NCBI GenBank assembly: GCA_036873135.1
Contig: JAPTYO010000007.1
Location: 6,492,763-6,556,762 of the forward strand
DNA length: 64,000 nt
Source: Clarkia xantiana subsp. parviflora
Lineage: Eukaryota; Streptophyta; Magnoliopsida; Myrtales; Onagraceae
Direction: 5' to 3'
This document shows positions 12,092 to 25,981 of this stretch, piece by piece. The notes beneath the pieces are model-generated. The model was not told the DNA's origin. It made no database searches and was given only the letters and a program-made list of their open reading frames with translations. How positions within the stretch are numbered: the first letter of the stretch is position 1; every line of letters begins with the position of its first letter. Position numbers and translations under genes: made by a program.

Positions 12092-12793
12092 GGGTTAAAG
12101 GTCCTTTTGGTATCACATGTTTGCAAAAATTACACTGTTCATACCACTAATATTTTTTCGTACTGAATTGGTACCATATGTTTCAAACCTTACTGTTTTG
12201 GTACCTCCGTTAGGGTTCCGTAAAAAAAAGCTGTTAAATGGCATGTGCCATGCACGTGACCAGCCCAAAACTTTCAGTTTTGTTACAATTTAGTCCATCT
12301 AATACATCTCTAACTTTTATTTTGTTCAATTTAGTCCTAAAACTTCAAAACCAAACCATTTTCCCAAATTGACCTAGCCGGACCTAGCTATGGGCTAGGT
12401 CCGACCCTGGGTCATGGTCGCCGGACCCAGGCGACCCCGACCCAGGGTCGGACCTAGCCCTAGGCTAGGTCCGGCTAGGTCAATTGGGACTTAACCCTAA
12501 ATTGAGGCTAGGTCAATTTGGGGAAATGGTTTGATTTTGAAGTTTTAGGACTAAATTGAACAAAATAAAAGTTAGGGATGTATTAGATGGACTAAATTGT
12601 AACAAAACTGAAAGTTTTGGGCTGGTCACGTGCATGGCACATGCCATTTAACGGCTGTTTTTGACGGAACCCTAACGAGGTACCAAAACAGTAAGGTTTG
12701 GAAACATATGGTACCAATTCAGTACGAAAAAATACTAGTGGTATGAACAGTGTAATTTTTGCAAACATGTGGTACCAAAAGGACCTTTAACCC
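12092..12793. mobile_element. Mutator-like foldback MITE, 702 bp
   Basis: Almost the entire element is one long inverted repeat, starting GGGTTAAAGGTCC and ending GGACCTTTAACCC, with a GC-richer centre rich in GACCTAGC/GCTAGGTC words. The 9-bp flank TAAAATATC occurs on both sides (12083-12091 and 12794-12802), as expected for Mutator-like transposition. There is no coding capacity. Related elements lie at 54962-55847 and 57995-58519, with a fragment near 25085-25440. Shared internal words include TTTAGTCC, the TTTTGTTCAATTTAGTCC type, and CACGTGA motifs. Confidence 0.88.
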
Positions 12794-12802
12794 TAAAATA
12801 TC

Positions 12803-13619
12803 ATTATTTGAAGTGTTAAAAAGTCTTGTGGTGCCAAATGTTCTAGTACTTTTGGTGCAATGTATTTTTTTATTTGAAGACTTTTGATGTCTACGTTTGT
12901 CATTTGTAGACTTTTGACGCATCTGTTAGTTGACCTTTAATTTTGACAGAATAAAATAAAAATATTTAACGGTCAAACTTAACAATTAACTAACATATGC
13001 ACAAAAAATTTACGATTACAAACGTATATCACCAAAAGTTTACAAGAAAAATATTCACCAAAATCCAATTTTGGTCAAACATCTCACATCGAAATACCAT
13101 TTAACCCTTATTTGAAAAATATATGTTACCCTTAAACATTGACTCGTGTCATTTATCCGACTTTAACATAGTTATATTTATTTAGATTAGCTTCCACGAG
13201 AAAATAAAACCTCACTAAAATAAAAGGTGACTTGTATTTGATTCGATCAAAAAGTCAGGAGAATTCATACAATATATATGGTGTATCAAAAGATATCTGT
13301 GAAATCAGCCAAAGATCCACCTAGATTCATCCTTGAAGGCAACATTGAGCAGGTCAGCAGCAAATGAGCTCTGTTACTCCCACACCATGAAGATTAATTA
13401 GCAACTTCATCAGCAATAAACATTGGATAGCATTTGAATTGATCAATGCAACCTACCCATCATAAATCATAATACACATTGTTACAGTTTACGGTGAATT
13501 TTCAGTCAAGTTAGTGATCCGGTTTAGAGCATCGACCACAGATTTGAGTCAAAACCGACTAAATTTATCAAACCAAAGATTGAAAAGGAAGTTACTTTAG
13601 ATACCTATGATTGTTATCA
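12803..13619. other. Spacer with decayed repeat sequence
   Basis: Bases 12803-13113 continue the style of the foldback family and end in TTTAACCCTTA. A stretch near 12950-12985 resembles 33520-33560 (AAAATAAAAATATTTA followed by CGGTCAAA). This is probably a degraded copy of a related element. Bases 13120-13619 contain no recognised gene and presumably include the 3' UTR of the minus-strand DUF167 gene. Confidence 0.5.
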
Positions 13620-14653
13620 TTATGCTTTTGAAGCTCTTGAGAGAGCATCAAAGACGCTTTGGATGGTTACTTCCTCAGCGATCACAACCTTGTCTCTTGA
13701 CCGAGAACCCGAACCCAGTGAAAGTTGTCTCCTTTTCACCCCTAAGACCTGAAACACCAATAAAAACATATGAAACAATGCTCACATGAATGAACATCTA
13801 CTGTTTCACATCGAAAACAACAATGGGGAGGACAATAGCTAGAGCATTATGCAACTTCATTTGGTATACATCATGGATTGAGCATACAGTCGTAGTAATT
13901 CAGAACGTTGATACAAATGATTACTGAGATTCAGCTTACAAGATGGACTAATTTAGCAAACAAACCCCAGTAACTCTTTGCCCAATTACAAATTTCTTAG
14001 CAAGGAAACTAGCACTGTCCAATTCAAATGTTTGTTGGATCAAACGTAGGACTTTTGTTTGAACTGAGTGTAGTCACACACCAAGTTTCAATACGAACAA
14101 TTACCGAGTTTCAATATGAACTTCTGCAAACAAACCCCATCACATCAACATCATTGCCCTAGCACAAATTCCTGAGCAGGGAAAACTAACATTGCCCAGT
14201 TGAAACGCACCACATGATTCAATTGGGGGTTTCCAATAAACTGGCCTTGAAAAAAAGCATACACGTTCAACTAAATCAAAAGTGTGAATTTCGGGTTGAA
14301 ATAGAACCTACCGAGCTCATGTAATCGAGAAGTGCAGCATTAGCCTCACCATCCTTCGGCGGCGCGTCGATTTGCACTCCCACCGCATCGTCGCTTAGGT
14401 CTACAATAAAACGAAGAAAATTTCCCACCAGGAAGGAGAGAATCGCTGTAGAAGTTGCAGAAGCAAAAGATTATTGATCACTGACATACATACCTGTGAT
14501 GGAGGCCGATTTTGATCCAGGCTTAGCGTGGATGGTGATGGCGACGGAGGAAGGAGGAACGGAGCGGAGACAAGACGGAAAGGTATTTTCAGACGAGTGA
14601 GTTGATTCGGCGGCGGAGCTCGGCTTCTTTTTTCCTTTCTTGGCCGGCGGCAT
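13620..14653 (-). CDS. UPF0235 (DUF167) family protein
   Basis: Exons, minus strand: 14653-14494, 14400-14312, 13748-13620. They join in frame to 125 residues. The N-terminus is lysine-rich ([10 protein letters not shown]) and serine-rich. It is followed by the family core: [17 protein letters not shown], then [19 protein letters not shown], then a final exon starting [20 protein letters not shown]. The IDAPP.DGEAN and GSKSR.K blocks are diagnostic of the YggU/C15orf40-like UPF0235 fold. Its biochemical function is not established; a small alpha/beta protein, possibly nucleic-acid binding, is the usual suggestion. Intron 2 (13749-14311) is long and contains a diverged internal duplication of the CAAACAAACCCCA type near 13960 and 14131. 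Splice sites are canonical GT-AG. Confidence 0.92.
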
Positions 14654-16125
14654 GGCTCTCGACTCTCGACCTCCGTACTCGGCAGCGGGCCGGGTAAATC
14701 AAGATTCTTTAACTACGGAGTCGACTGGAAAAGATTCCGTACATACTTGGTATATTTGCCAAAAAGCCACTTGTTATGATATTATAGATTTAGTTGTGGA
14801 GTTTTATTGACTAGTAAAATAGTCTTATAGTCTCATGTATTAAGTTATGGGTGGTATTTAGTTAGGCTGAGGTACATAGTTATGGGTGTTGTACGCAAAG
14901 AAGAAAAGAACAAGGAATTGAAAATACAAACTCTATGTTCTTCGTCTATACTGAGGTTCTTCTCTTTTCTTTGTTCAATTTACGTTATGAACCATTTGGA
15001 TCGTAAAACCACTGTGCTTATTATTATTGAGATTTCACCCCAATTGACAAGAAAAGTTGCAAGGAGCTACCGTTTCACTGTTATGATAGTATTTTATGGG
15101 GGTTTTGCTGCGTAGCACAATAGTTTGGGGTAAATCATAATATAGATAGTTAGGATTATTATAAATAGTTGTCGTTGTATGAGGAGAGTATGCTTGTATG
15201 ATGAATTGATATGTTAACATGAGCTTAAACTCCACTCTATGAATTGATATGTTAATATGAGCTTAGGCTCTTCTTTATATCTAGTTATCTTCTCGTTCCT
15301 TTACCTAAACCACATTCTCCGTTCCTAGTTTATACATCTTCTTCTATCAATCGATTAGATCGTACCATTCGCAATTATGTCCTTTACTTGAGATTTACTC
15401 TTTGATAGAGTACCATTTCTCTTATTCTCGGGGTTAAAGAACCTAAAAACAGTCCCAACGAAGATCATGTTGCTAATGCTGTTATAAATTCAACATGAGT
15501 TGGTTTTCACATTTTTTTCTTCAAATTAAAGGAACAAGAATATTTTTTTTTAAAAAAAAACAACAAATAAACCTGATAATATGTTTTTATTGCTTAAAAT
15601 GTCAAAATCAGTCGAAAAAAAGTAAAATATAACAAATCCGATAATTAGAACATTAAATATCAACATTTAAATTTGAAACAACAATTAGCAACACAACCTA
15701 TAATTGAAATTGTTTTTAGTTACTTAACCCTTGTTAGGAGAGTTAATGTTCCATTGTTAAAGAAGATGGTCGATTAGCAGGGAAACATTTGAAGTAAAAC
15801 CAGATGCTTCGAATCACAATTTACATATCAACTTCAATCCCAACCACAACTGTTGCATACTCATCAGAAGAATAAAGCCAAGCTCTAGATGCTCACCAAT
15901 TCCACACAAGCAGAAGGGAAAGAGTCATAGAGTTCAACTTCATAATATTTACAAGTTAGATAGATAGATAGATAGATAGACAGAGTCATAGAGAGATATT
16001 AACTACTAAACTGTAAAACCCCATTAGTAAAAAACCGTGCCTGACGCTGTACATTATATGCAGAGAAGGAAGGATAAATAATAATAATAATAATACTAGA
16101 AAGAAGCAAAGTTTTGAAGGACCTT
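14654..16125. other. Spacer with a possible old LTR fragment and a tetranucleotide repeat
   Basis: Bases from about 14770 to 15400 look like part of a decayed LTR, with a TGTTATGATATT start and a tract near 15200-15270 where GAATTGATATGTTAA and GAGCTTA recur. I could not find a partner or a target duplication, so this is weak. A TAGA microsatellite lies at 15957-15980 and an ATA run near 16080-16095. The 3' UTR of ATG13 probably covers the right edge. Confidence 0.4.
15957..15980. repeat. TAGA tetranucleotide microsatellite
   Basis: About six uninterrupted TAGA units, ending in TAGACAGA. It lies in the presumed 3' flank of ATG13. Confidence 0.9.
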
Positions 16126-18751
16126 TTATGTAGGGGACCGGTTAAGCAACATGCTCTTCATGTCCCTGTAACCTTTAAGCTCCTCCAGGGCATCTGCTGT
16201 TGTCCTCGAGACTATAACCCTAGAAGAAGAAGAAGAAGAGGCAGTGATTGAATTACTATCCTGAAGAGGCGATGGTGGAACCTCGGGTATCGAACCGGTC
16301 TCGGTTATGGATGGTTGAGATGAAGCGGTTACTATAGATTGAGAGAGTGGTCGAGCTTTGTTCAGCATGTATACAAGAGTTCCAACTGCAGCACCGTGAG
16401 ATTTTCGGATTGGGAGCAGTGCACCTGGCTCAAGTGGCTCCCGCAGGTGTCCCCTTTGATCAAATGACTCCGGCCTGCACCATATGTAAGTGTCCTTTAT
16501 AAGCAAAACAAAGGTGGCATTTGGTTTACAGATGGCGAAAAAATAAGGTTTTTTCTAGGTTTGCCAAGCAAATCTTTCAATCAGTTTAACATGAAAATCC
16601 ATATGACGCGGGAGGGAAGCATTACAAAATTGGGTTTCAACAGATTTAAAAAAAAAGTTCAACAGATTCAAAGTATCGACCAACAAAAAATAGTGCTGCC
16701 ACTCAATAAAATCAGCTAGAAAAAAGGTATTGCACTATATCTAACAAACTGATGGTGTGCGATTCATTCGCAAAAGATATGGAGAGCCACCTAAAAACTC
16801 AATGCAGTAAAATCTAACTAGTACTTAATAATATTCTACGACGGCCAATGGCTCTACAAGCAATAAGCACCAAATTTAGTTTGCCCAAATTTCCTTACCA
16901 GCTTCTCGCTATAAGGGTTCCATATACCAGAGCAGCAAAACTCAACCAGTCATATGAAGAACAAAATTCTTTTAGTTGATGAATTGTTAGTGTAAAAAGC
17001 AATAAGCACTAAGACATAAGAAACACCATTTATTCTGTCCAAAGTTGCTTACCAGCTTCTCGTTATAAGGGTTCCATATACCAGAGCAGCAAAAATCAAC
17101 CAGTAATATGAAAAACAAAATTCTTTGGGTTGAGGAATTGTAAGTGTAAAATCGCCAACTTACCTAGTACCAGGCTCCGTGATGTCATCATAATCCACAT
17201 CAAAAGGACAAGTAAACTCAGTCTCATCATAGTCGTAAGATTGGGTAGAGCTTCTAGAAAGCGAAATCTGCAATGAGCTGCACAATGGGATCCTCATCCC
17301 TGTATACCTTCTACTATCTTCTTTACCAGAAGCTACCGTCTACAGAACGGAAAAGAAAACTCAAATGAAAACAACATTAATACAAGGACTGTAATGACTA
17401 TAAATTGAGCTTAGAGTACCTTATCCAGAGTTGCACCAATATGGGTGGGCACAACAGCTTTATCAGTTTTAGAAGTGTTGCATCGTGATCCTTTAGGGGG
17501 TGGAGAGGGGGGCAAATATTGGTTCCTCAACAGTGACGGGGAATTCAGAAGCTTTCTGGTGGGTATATTCACTGGAGCGCTTTCAGATCGTTGAAGCAGA
17601 TTTGGTAATCGACTCCCAGGTGCGTATATAGGTGGGGAAGGAGATGGGGAAGGAGAGAAAACAGGGGAGGGACATAGTTCATCATAGCAGGGACTCTCCT
17701 TATGTGGATGGGAAGGTAAACTTGAAGGTGGTACGCGAGAAGCAGGTTTTGAAGCAGGACCATAAGGTTCAGAATTTGTAGGCGAGGGTGAATAAGAGAC
17801 AGAAGTTGGTGAGGCTCTACCAGGATCGAAACTCCAACTATGGCGTCTTGAAAATGGCTGAGATGGTGAAACATGTGAAGTGGGAACTGAAGGGAATCTC
17901 TTCAAAGGGTCAGCCAGTGGACTCCCAACATAATCAGATATAAACTGTGGAGACATTGGAGTAGATGGTCCAGAGCTCATATCAGATACAGATGAGCGAT
18001 ACAATACTGAAAGGCAAAGCCTGCCACAATGGGTATCCACAGGAGTAAACACAAACCTCTGCATCTCTGCCTCTTCTCTCCGAGTAAAAGGTTCAGCAAA
18101 AGAAGAGACTCGGTGAATAAGTGAAAATGAGTAAATCTGACCTGTCAAATTTAGGTCTCGGAAAATTTTGTATGCAGGTAAAAGCCTCACGGTCAAATAT
18201 AGGGATCTCAGGAGCAACATTGACTTCTTATATAAAACGGACAAGACATTGCTGCTAGACCTTTTCCCACCTTTCACACTGTCTTTGGTTTTCTTCAGCT
18301 CGTACTGCACTACCCATCTCTCTATAATCTTTTCACTCCTTTGCTCGCTACCCAACTCCTCCTGATCAGAGAAGCAGCATACTTCTTTTGTCGATGCATT
18401 ATTCTTGACAAACTCAGGCTTGGGGGAGTAAATGATGGGGTCCCAATTGAGGGACCTCTTGACCAAAATCACATCGACGATCATTGGTTCAAGATTGCTC
18501 TGACGCCAAAGGTCGAGGTTCTCCATTGCTTCAGGGCGATCCCTAAGCGCCAAATTGAACCACTTATCTCTGGGTCTCACGCTTGAAGAGGATGAAGACG
18601 ATGAAGATGGTGATGATAAAATCTGCTCACCGCTGAAGTTTCGAGATGACATAAAAGGAGACCTCGTTTCAAGTATTATGTGGAGACTCTTTGCAAAGAA
18701 TTCAGTGATGATCTGTTCCATCCTCGCTGCATCTGAATGAGACGATGCCAT
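16126..18751 (-). CDS. ATG13: Autophagy-related protein 13 (ATG13)
   Basis: Exons, minus strand: 18751-17420, 17339-17164, 16474-16126. They join in frame to 618 residues, in the size range of plant ATG13a/b. The first ATG in the frame gives MASSHSDAARMEQIITEFFAKSLH; the codon at 18778 is TTG. The N-terminal part (about residues 10-240, including the WFNLALRDRPEAMENLDLW and VVDVILV-like stretches) matches the HORMA domain of plant ATG13. The long middle is a disordered Ser/Pro-rich region with many SP and SPSPS motifs, typical TOR/ATG1 phosphorylation territory. The last exon carries the conserved GAAVGTLVYMLNKARPLSQS segment. In the family, ATG13 is the regulatory subunit of the ATG1 kinase complex that starts autophagosome formation. 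A probable 5'-UTR intron lies upstream, and intron 2 has a tandem duplication. Confidence 0.95.
16860..17151. repeat. Tandem duplication inside ATG13 intron 2
   Basis: About 16860-16997 and 16998-17151 are two copies of the same sequence at roughly 85-90 percent identity, the second with a 16-bp insertion. Both keep the block CCAGCTTCTCG followed by TATAAGGGTTCCATATACC. On the coding strand each copy carries a strong donor-like AGCTG|GTAAG. That could be a relic of a duplicated cassette, but no clean in-frame exon is evident. Confidence 0.85.
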
Positions 18752-18834
18752 TTTACCAAAATCCTCAAGAACTCCCAATATCCAAAACCTTAATAAATAC
18801 TACAGCCTGGACTTCAATTCAAGCAACATTTCAC

Positions 18835-19482
18835 CTGCGGGAAATGCAAAAGGAATGAAAAAGGATATAGCTTTTTAAACTCAAAACCACATCAGTTGAA
18901 CTTGAACTCATCAAGCAGTAAATCAAATGTTGTATAGACATCACAGACAACATCTGCAAGATGAAGTAAGTAAGAAACCAACAGACATTTAACCCTCACA
19001 ACCAGTGAGCTCAATTCTACACGCCACAGCATACTATTCAATTTAGTTCCTAAATAAGCCTAACCATTGAAGATATCATAATTGATGCATATTAGAGAAG
19101 CACAGCTCAAGAAATCCTAATCCAAACATCTGGAAATTGGATTTCTATGTTAGCAACCAACTAACATTTATCACTTACAACCGCCAAGCTCAATTCCACT
19201 TCCCACATACAACACATCAGCGTTATATTTAGTTCATAAATACGCTTAATCATTGCAGAACCCTAATCGATGCATATTTTAGCAGCAAAGCAGTATAAAT
19301 CATGATCCGAACAACTGGGAATTCGGTTTCTACATAATGAAACATAGCAGAAAACGAGTTCTACTTCACTGAGTCCACTTACCATCATCAGAACCCTACG
19401 CTACACAGACAAAGCTGTAAACCGAGCCATACAGCATCATCAGCCGGGCGCCACAAAGAGATAGACGGAGTAGCAGACTTAC
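18835..19482 (-). other. Probable 5'-UTR intron of ATG13
   Basis: On the minus strand a good donor CAACTTT|GTAAGT (GT at 19482-19481) and acceptor CCCGCAG (ending 18835) bracket AT-richer sequence. The flanking sequence toward 19690 is GC-richer with a GA/CT repeat (about 19650-19672), typical of a plant leader. Inference from splice consensus and composition only. Confidence 0.55.
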
Positions 19483-19699
19483 AAAGTTGAGCGATGGTCC
19501 ATACACGGCGATAGAGAGACGAAGGTTCTTCTGTACATGAACTCCATCAACGATGAAGAAGAGTAGCCCGATAGAAATTGAAGGGGTCCTCGTCCATCTC
19601 CTAGGCCCTTCGACCTTTATCTCTCTGGTTTCCTCAGCAGCTGACGAAAGGAGAGAGAGAGAGAGAGGTAGAGAGACGGAGGAGGGAACGCTGGACGGG

Positions 19700-20799
19700 C
19701 CCTGATGATCACAAGGCTCGAGATTTTGACACGTCAGCGTTGTGTTGGGCTGATCCTACGGTTTTGCGTATCAAAACAGATCTGATTCTCTCTACTTCAC
19801 GAAAAATATCAGTCATCCACGGCTATATCAGGCCCAAAACTAGGCCCAGATCATGTTAGCCCAGTATGATCTAATAGGCATATGTAGGCCCATAATAGGC
19901 CCAATATGGGGATGTCCTTATTTTTGCTACCTACCATAGGCGCGCATGATTTGAATGTACTCAATGTACAGTATTGAGTGATAAATAATTAATTAAAAAA
20001 TAATATAAAGAAATATAATTCTACAAAAAAAAAAAAAACATTTATGGGAAGGGGAAGCTATTATATATGGGGGGCCACTACGTACCTAATAAAAATCGGA
20101 AATGAAAGCATAGCACGTCTCAAAGGACACGTTAATTAATTAAAGTAGTTAAAGATATAAAATTGCAGGTTTATTTTTGCCACCCAAACTGTACAGTTGT
20201 GGATCTACATTAAAATAAGATAAAATAAAAGGGCCTTCTTTCCTTTATCTTTATATTCATTTAAATTATTATTATTATTATTATTATATTAATTATTTAT
20301 GCTCCCATGGATCGGAGCAGCAACATGGCGTGCAACACAAGAAGAAGATCATGCATGGCATGTAGCCTTTGACACATTTCCTATAAGATTCTATGATATA
20401 TGTTTCTAGCCTCTAGGGTTACGATCACATTTTATATTGTATATATATTACCATGTAATTTTCGCAGATCATGAGTTTATATATATATTGTCCACATCTG
20501 GAGTTCTTAAATCAATATATAATCAATATATAGTTACATAACGACAACCGGTGAAATTGACAATTATGAGATTTAAAAATCATTATAAAAGTTTTAGTTA
20601 TAGATGCGTATTATCGTGATAATATTATGAATTTTACACACGGAAAATTAACGTCATTAAAGATGTGATTTAATTTTAATATTTATAAATATATTTATTT
20701 ACTTTTTGTTGTTTTTTTTTTTTTGTTTAAATACAACAAAGACAAAAACATGCTTAAGAAAATCACAAATTAATTATTGAAAGAAATAGGGAGGTTAAT

Positions 20800-20836
<37 letters not shown>

Positions 20837-22320
20837 AATGACACTAAATCAACCAGTCAATCTGGCCATACATTATAACCAATACATACATACCCTACAA
20901 TAGTACAATCCCTCATATTAATAATGACACAAAAGCAAGATATGATATCTTCTTCTCTTAGCTAGAAAGGTAGTTAATGTCTTCCACTTCACACCATTTA
21001 TATTCAGCAGCAGCAGCCTCATGAGGATGCATTATTACTATAGACTTGGAGAGAAAGAGAGAAAGGACTGCCATCTGTTTTTTTTAGGTGCCAACCCACC
21101 CCTCTACCCTTTTAACTCACAAAAAAACATACTTGTACAACTCACATGTAAGCACATGCATATTTACTAGGGCGAAACCAAATTTTATGTAATTTAAGGC
21201 TTTAAAATATTGTATAACAGCTTTATCATTCATTTGATATTATATATAACGATATATTTATCCATCAAAATATAATGTACTCATTTGTATGTACATGTAA
21301 CACTTATTATGCTCATCTTCCATGCGTGCGTGATTTCCACATATATATATAGAAGCTATAAATTATGTTTAGTGGCAAAAATTGAGTTATGATAAATAAT
21401 TAGTATAAAGAAAATTAGAAGTAAATGCGAGATTTTAAATGAAAAAATTGATAAGAATTACAAATATTATTATTATAGATTAAAAATGCATATTACAAAA
21501 ACTTACGGGGCAATTGCCCCCACATGTTATGGTGGTTTCGTATATATATATACATAATATGTCAATGTGTATCTTCATTTGCAGATTTTTTTTAAAAAAA
21601 AAAAAAAAATTACTATCTTAATTGATGACATGTGAGAAATGCATGCAAATTTTCATATCTATTTAAATAAATAAAAAACTAAAATAGAGAGAAAAAGTAT
21701 GAAATACGAATTTGTATATGTAAATTGTAAAAATGAAATAAAATCAACTAACAATGCAAACTGTTAAAAGATTTGAAGTTAAACTAGTAAGTTGCTACTT
21801 GGCAAAAAAAAAAAAAAAAAGTAGCAAATTTCTAACTAACATTATAGTGTACTTTGGCCAAAAAAAAATAGACGATACTTTGAAATTAAGTCCGACTAAT
21901 GAGTTAAGCCGAACCGACTTGCGAGCCGAGCCACAAAAAACAGCCGCCGCTTTTCAAACCCTACGCTCCGCCGTCCTTCAACCGGTGTTTGACCGACGAC
22001 GACATTCCCACTTCCATGCCGCCCCCGTCAAGGGTGGAGATCCTCTGCGTCGCATACATGCCCCAAACCGAAGTACTGCGATTCGAGTGCAGATCCAACG
22101 GTGAAGATCAAATCTCTGAAACCAAAAAAATCAGAGGTTGTCAGCCAGGTCACCCTATCTTTTTGTAATAATAAAAATTGTTTTCATATTTTTTAACAAA
22201 TAGTGTTATGTTAATGTTTCCTAATAACTTTTCAAATTAGGTATATTTAGAAAATCAATATCTAAAACATTTATTTTATTATTAATAATTAATTTATGCG
22301 TCATTTCACGTCCATGGATC
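19700..22320. other. AT-rich intergenic region between ATG13 and actin
   Basis: No gene is recognised. The region contains homopolymer runs, a TA repeat at about 20804-20832, and ATT repeats near 20268. A GC-richer patch at about 21890-22110 (an ORF without family resemblance) sits just upstream of the actin promoter. It could be an orphan exon fragment or upstream regulatory DNA; I cannot assign it. Confidence 0.55.
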
Positions 22321-22326
22321 CTCTTC

Positions 22327-22334
22327 TATTTAAA
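22327..22334 (+). promoter_or_regulatory. TATA-type element of the actin gene
   Basis: TATTTAAA lies about 120 bp upstream of the end of the predicted leader exon and is followed by a pyrimidine-rich stretch typical of plant actin leaders. The transcription start is probably near 22360. Confidence 0.6.
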
Positions 22335-22445
22335 CCTCAATTCTCCACTCTTCTCCCCTTATTCTCTCCATTCGTACAAGAGCCACAGTCGTCGGAGGTT
22401 GCTGCTGAGCCTCATTCTCCTTCGATTTAGCTCTCCTTAATCTCG

Positions 22446-23221
22446 GTAAGTCTGGATCTGTGTCTTTGTCCAGTTTTCTTCGTTATTCTGGTTTGATCTC
22501 TGGTCCAATTAGTGTGTTTTGTTCTTAGAGTTGCTCATATTCTGCAGAAATGTTGCTAATCTTGATCAGAATGAATAGATTTATGAACAAGTCGCCTGCT
22601 TTGGCTTGAATCTTAGCAATTGAAGTCTTTTTTGTATCTTCGACTGTGCATGTTTTTTTTTTTCAGTGAGATCTAGCTACTATTTGTAGCTATGATTCGA
22701 TATTAAATATCTGTAGTCCTCCGCTTTTAGATGCAGAACCGCTTCCAACCTGCTGTGAATTGATCTGTCTAATTGCAACTTTTTGGTTCTGATCGATCTA
22801 GTTCTTATAATAATTTGGCGTGGGCCAAAATCTGACATTTCTAGATCGTGCATAGAACTTTTTCTTCTAGTGAAATTCGTAACTGCTGATTTTCTGCCTC
22901 ACATCAAAATGGAGTCATAGTCTTAAACCGTTGATTCACATACTTTTAAGTTTATGGTTTTTGTTTTACTTATAGCATGCTTTTGTACTATTAGAATTTA
23001 GATCTGTTGCTCTTTAAGGTAAAAAATATGAAACTTGTTGACCCACTTCATGCATGGATTGCCCGCACAGTTCAGTTATTGGGGGAACTCAATCATTCAC
23101 TAGTTTTTACATGGGATAGGATCAAATAGAGGTTGAGTAGGGAATCATATGGCTTTTAGCTAGCTTCTCTTCTTGGCATGTCTTATAGTTTTGATCTCAT
23201 TTGGTTTGAACTTTATTTCAG
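22446..23221 (+). other. Leader (5'-UTR) intron of the actin gene
   Basis: Donor TCTCG|GTAAG at 22446 and acceptor TTTATTTCAG at 23221 lie just 10 bp before the start codon. A leader intron at this place is conserved across plant actin genes and often enhances expression. The intron is T-rich, as is usual. Confidence 0.85.
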
Positions 23222-23231
23222 ATTAGCAGAA

Positions 23232-24685
<1,454 letters not shown>

Positions 24686-25084
24686 GTTGAGAAAAAGGAT
24701 GCATGATGTGAGTTTGTGTCTTATTTTATGCTGCTGCATTAGTTGGCTTTTTTTGTGTATTGAATGTCATGTGAACCCTAAGCTCATTTGCCATGGGATA
24801 AAAGATTGGGTTCAGTTGGGTCTTCTGATGCAGAATGGTGATTCAGTATTGTCTTTGAAAGTAGGAGATTGAGTTGTTTCTTTTCATTATTATTATTTCT
24901 TCTAATTATAAGATTCTATTTTATGATGATGTTCTTATTTCCTTAACTGTTAGTATATTGTTATTGCCAAGTTTTTGGTACTTTTGGGTTGTTGAAGAAT
25001 TGTGTTTACTTGAGAAACATCATCACCTTGAAGGTGCTGATGTTTAGGTAGTCTTCTAAGCGAAGGAAGATCTAGTTGCTTACT
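24686..25084 (+). other. Actin 3' UTR and downstream flank
   Basis: The T-rich sequence after the stop is consistent with a 3' UTR of about 250-300 bp. No other gene is visible. Confidence 0.5.
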
Positions 25085-25352
25085 AGTCAGCAGAGGTAGG
25101 CTAGGTCATTTTGGGTTAAGGGTTTGATTTTGAACTTTTAGGATTAAATTAAACAAATTAAAAGTAATGAATGTATTAGAGTGATTAAACTGAATAAAAT
25201 CAAAAGTTTGCCACTTATGTGTGCACGGCACATGACTTTTAATGTGATATTTGACGGAACACTAATAGATGTATGAAAACAGTACAAAATGTGAAAATTG
25301 ACGGAACGCTAATAGATGTATGAAAACAATACAAAATAGAAACGTTTGGTAC

Positions 25353-25391
<39 letters not shown>

Positions 25392-25440
25392 AACAGGGGA
25401 TTTTGTGCAAACATGTAGTATGAATTGAACCTTTAATCAT
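25085..25440. mobile_element. Decayed fragment of the Mutator-like foldback family
   Basis: Starting at TAGGCTAGGTCATTTTGGG, the sequence parallels the right arm of the 12092-12793 element: the same GGTTTGATTTTGAA phrase, the TGTATTAGA segment, the gcacggcacatg-like block, then a stretch ending GAACCTTTAATC. The left arm is missing. A 20-bp phrase (GGAACACTAATAGATGTATG type) is locally duplicated near 25256 and 25304, followed by a long A run at 25360-25388. Confidence 0.75.
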
Positions 25441-25981
25441 TTTATTTATTTATTATTAAAATTAGAAAGTGTACTTTTCTTGGTAGAAAGTATTTATAAT
25501 GGTGAAGAAAGATTGAATCTTAAAGCTTTCTAACAAACTCTCAGTAAAGTCCTTCTCGATTTAGTACCAATAAAAGCTCAATTTGAGTTCGACTCGACTA
25601 GAAATTTAGTGAGCCGAATTTGAATAACGATCGGGCCGATCTCGAGTAGCTTACACTAGACATGGATATGGAATATTCCTTAAATCTTGGGTTAGAAACT
25701 GGTAAAAATCTTGGGTGTCTGTTAGATTGAGACATGTTCTTTCTTTCTGTGTTCTTCAAGCTGCACACTTTAGCACAAAATCCATACAGTGGTTTGCAAG
25801 ATATGTATGTCTCTGAGGAGGATTACACTGCACCTCAAGTGCATACATTCCTATATATATACACTATATGTATGTATCTCTAATACATATTATGAGTCTC
25901 AAAGCAATATCTCTTGCCATCTTCATAGCTATTCTTGCATTCTCAGTATCCAATTATAATCTCTCTGACCCCAAACCCTTC

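Noticed and set aside
14770..15400. Solo LTR
   Set aside because: The composition and TGTTATG start suggest an LTR, but I could find neither a matching end with target duplication nor a second copy. It is recorded only as a weak possibility in the spacer entry.
21754..22104. 116-codon ORF upstream of actin
   Set aside because: It passes through an A run, begins in AT-rich spacer, shows no domain and lies just before the actin promoter. I note only the GC-rich patch.
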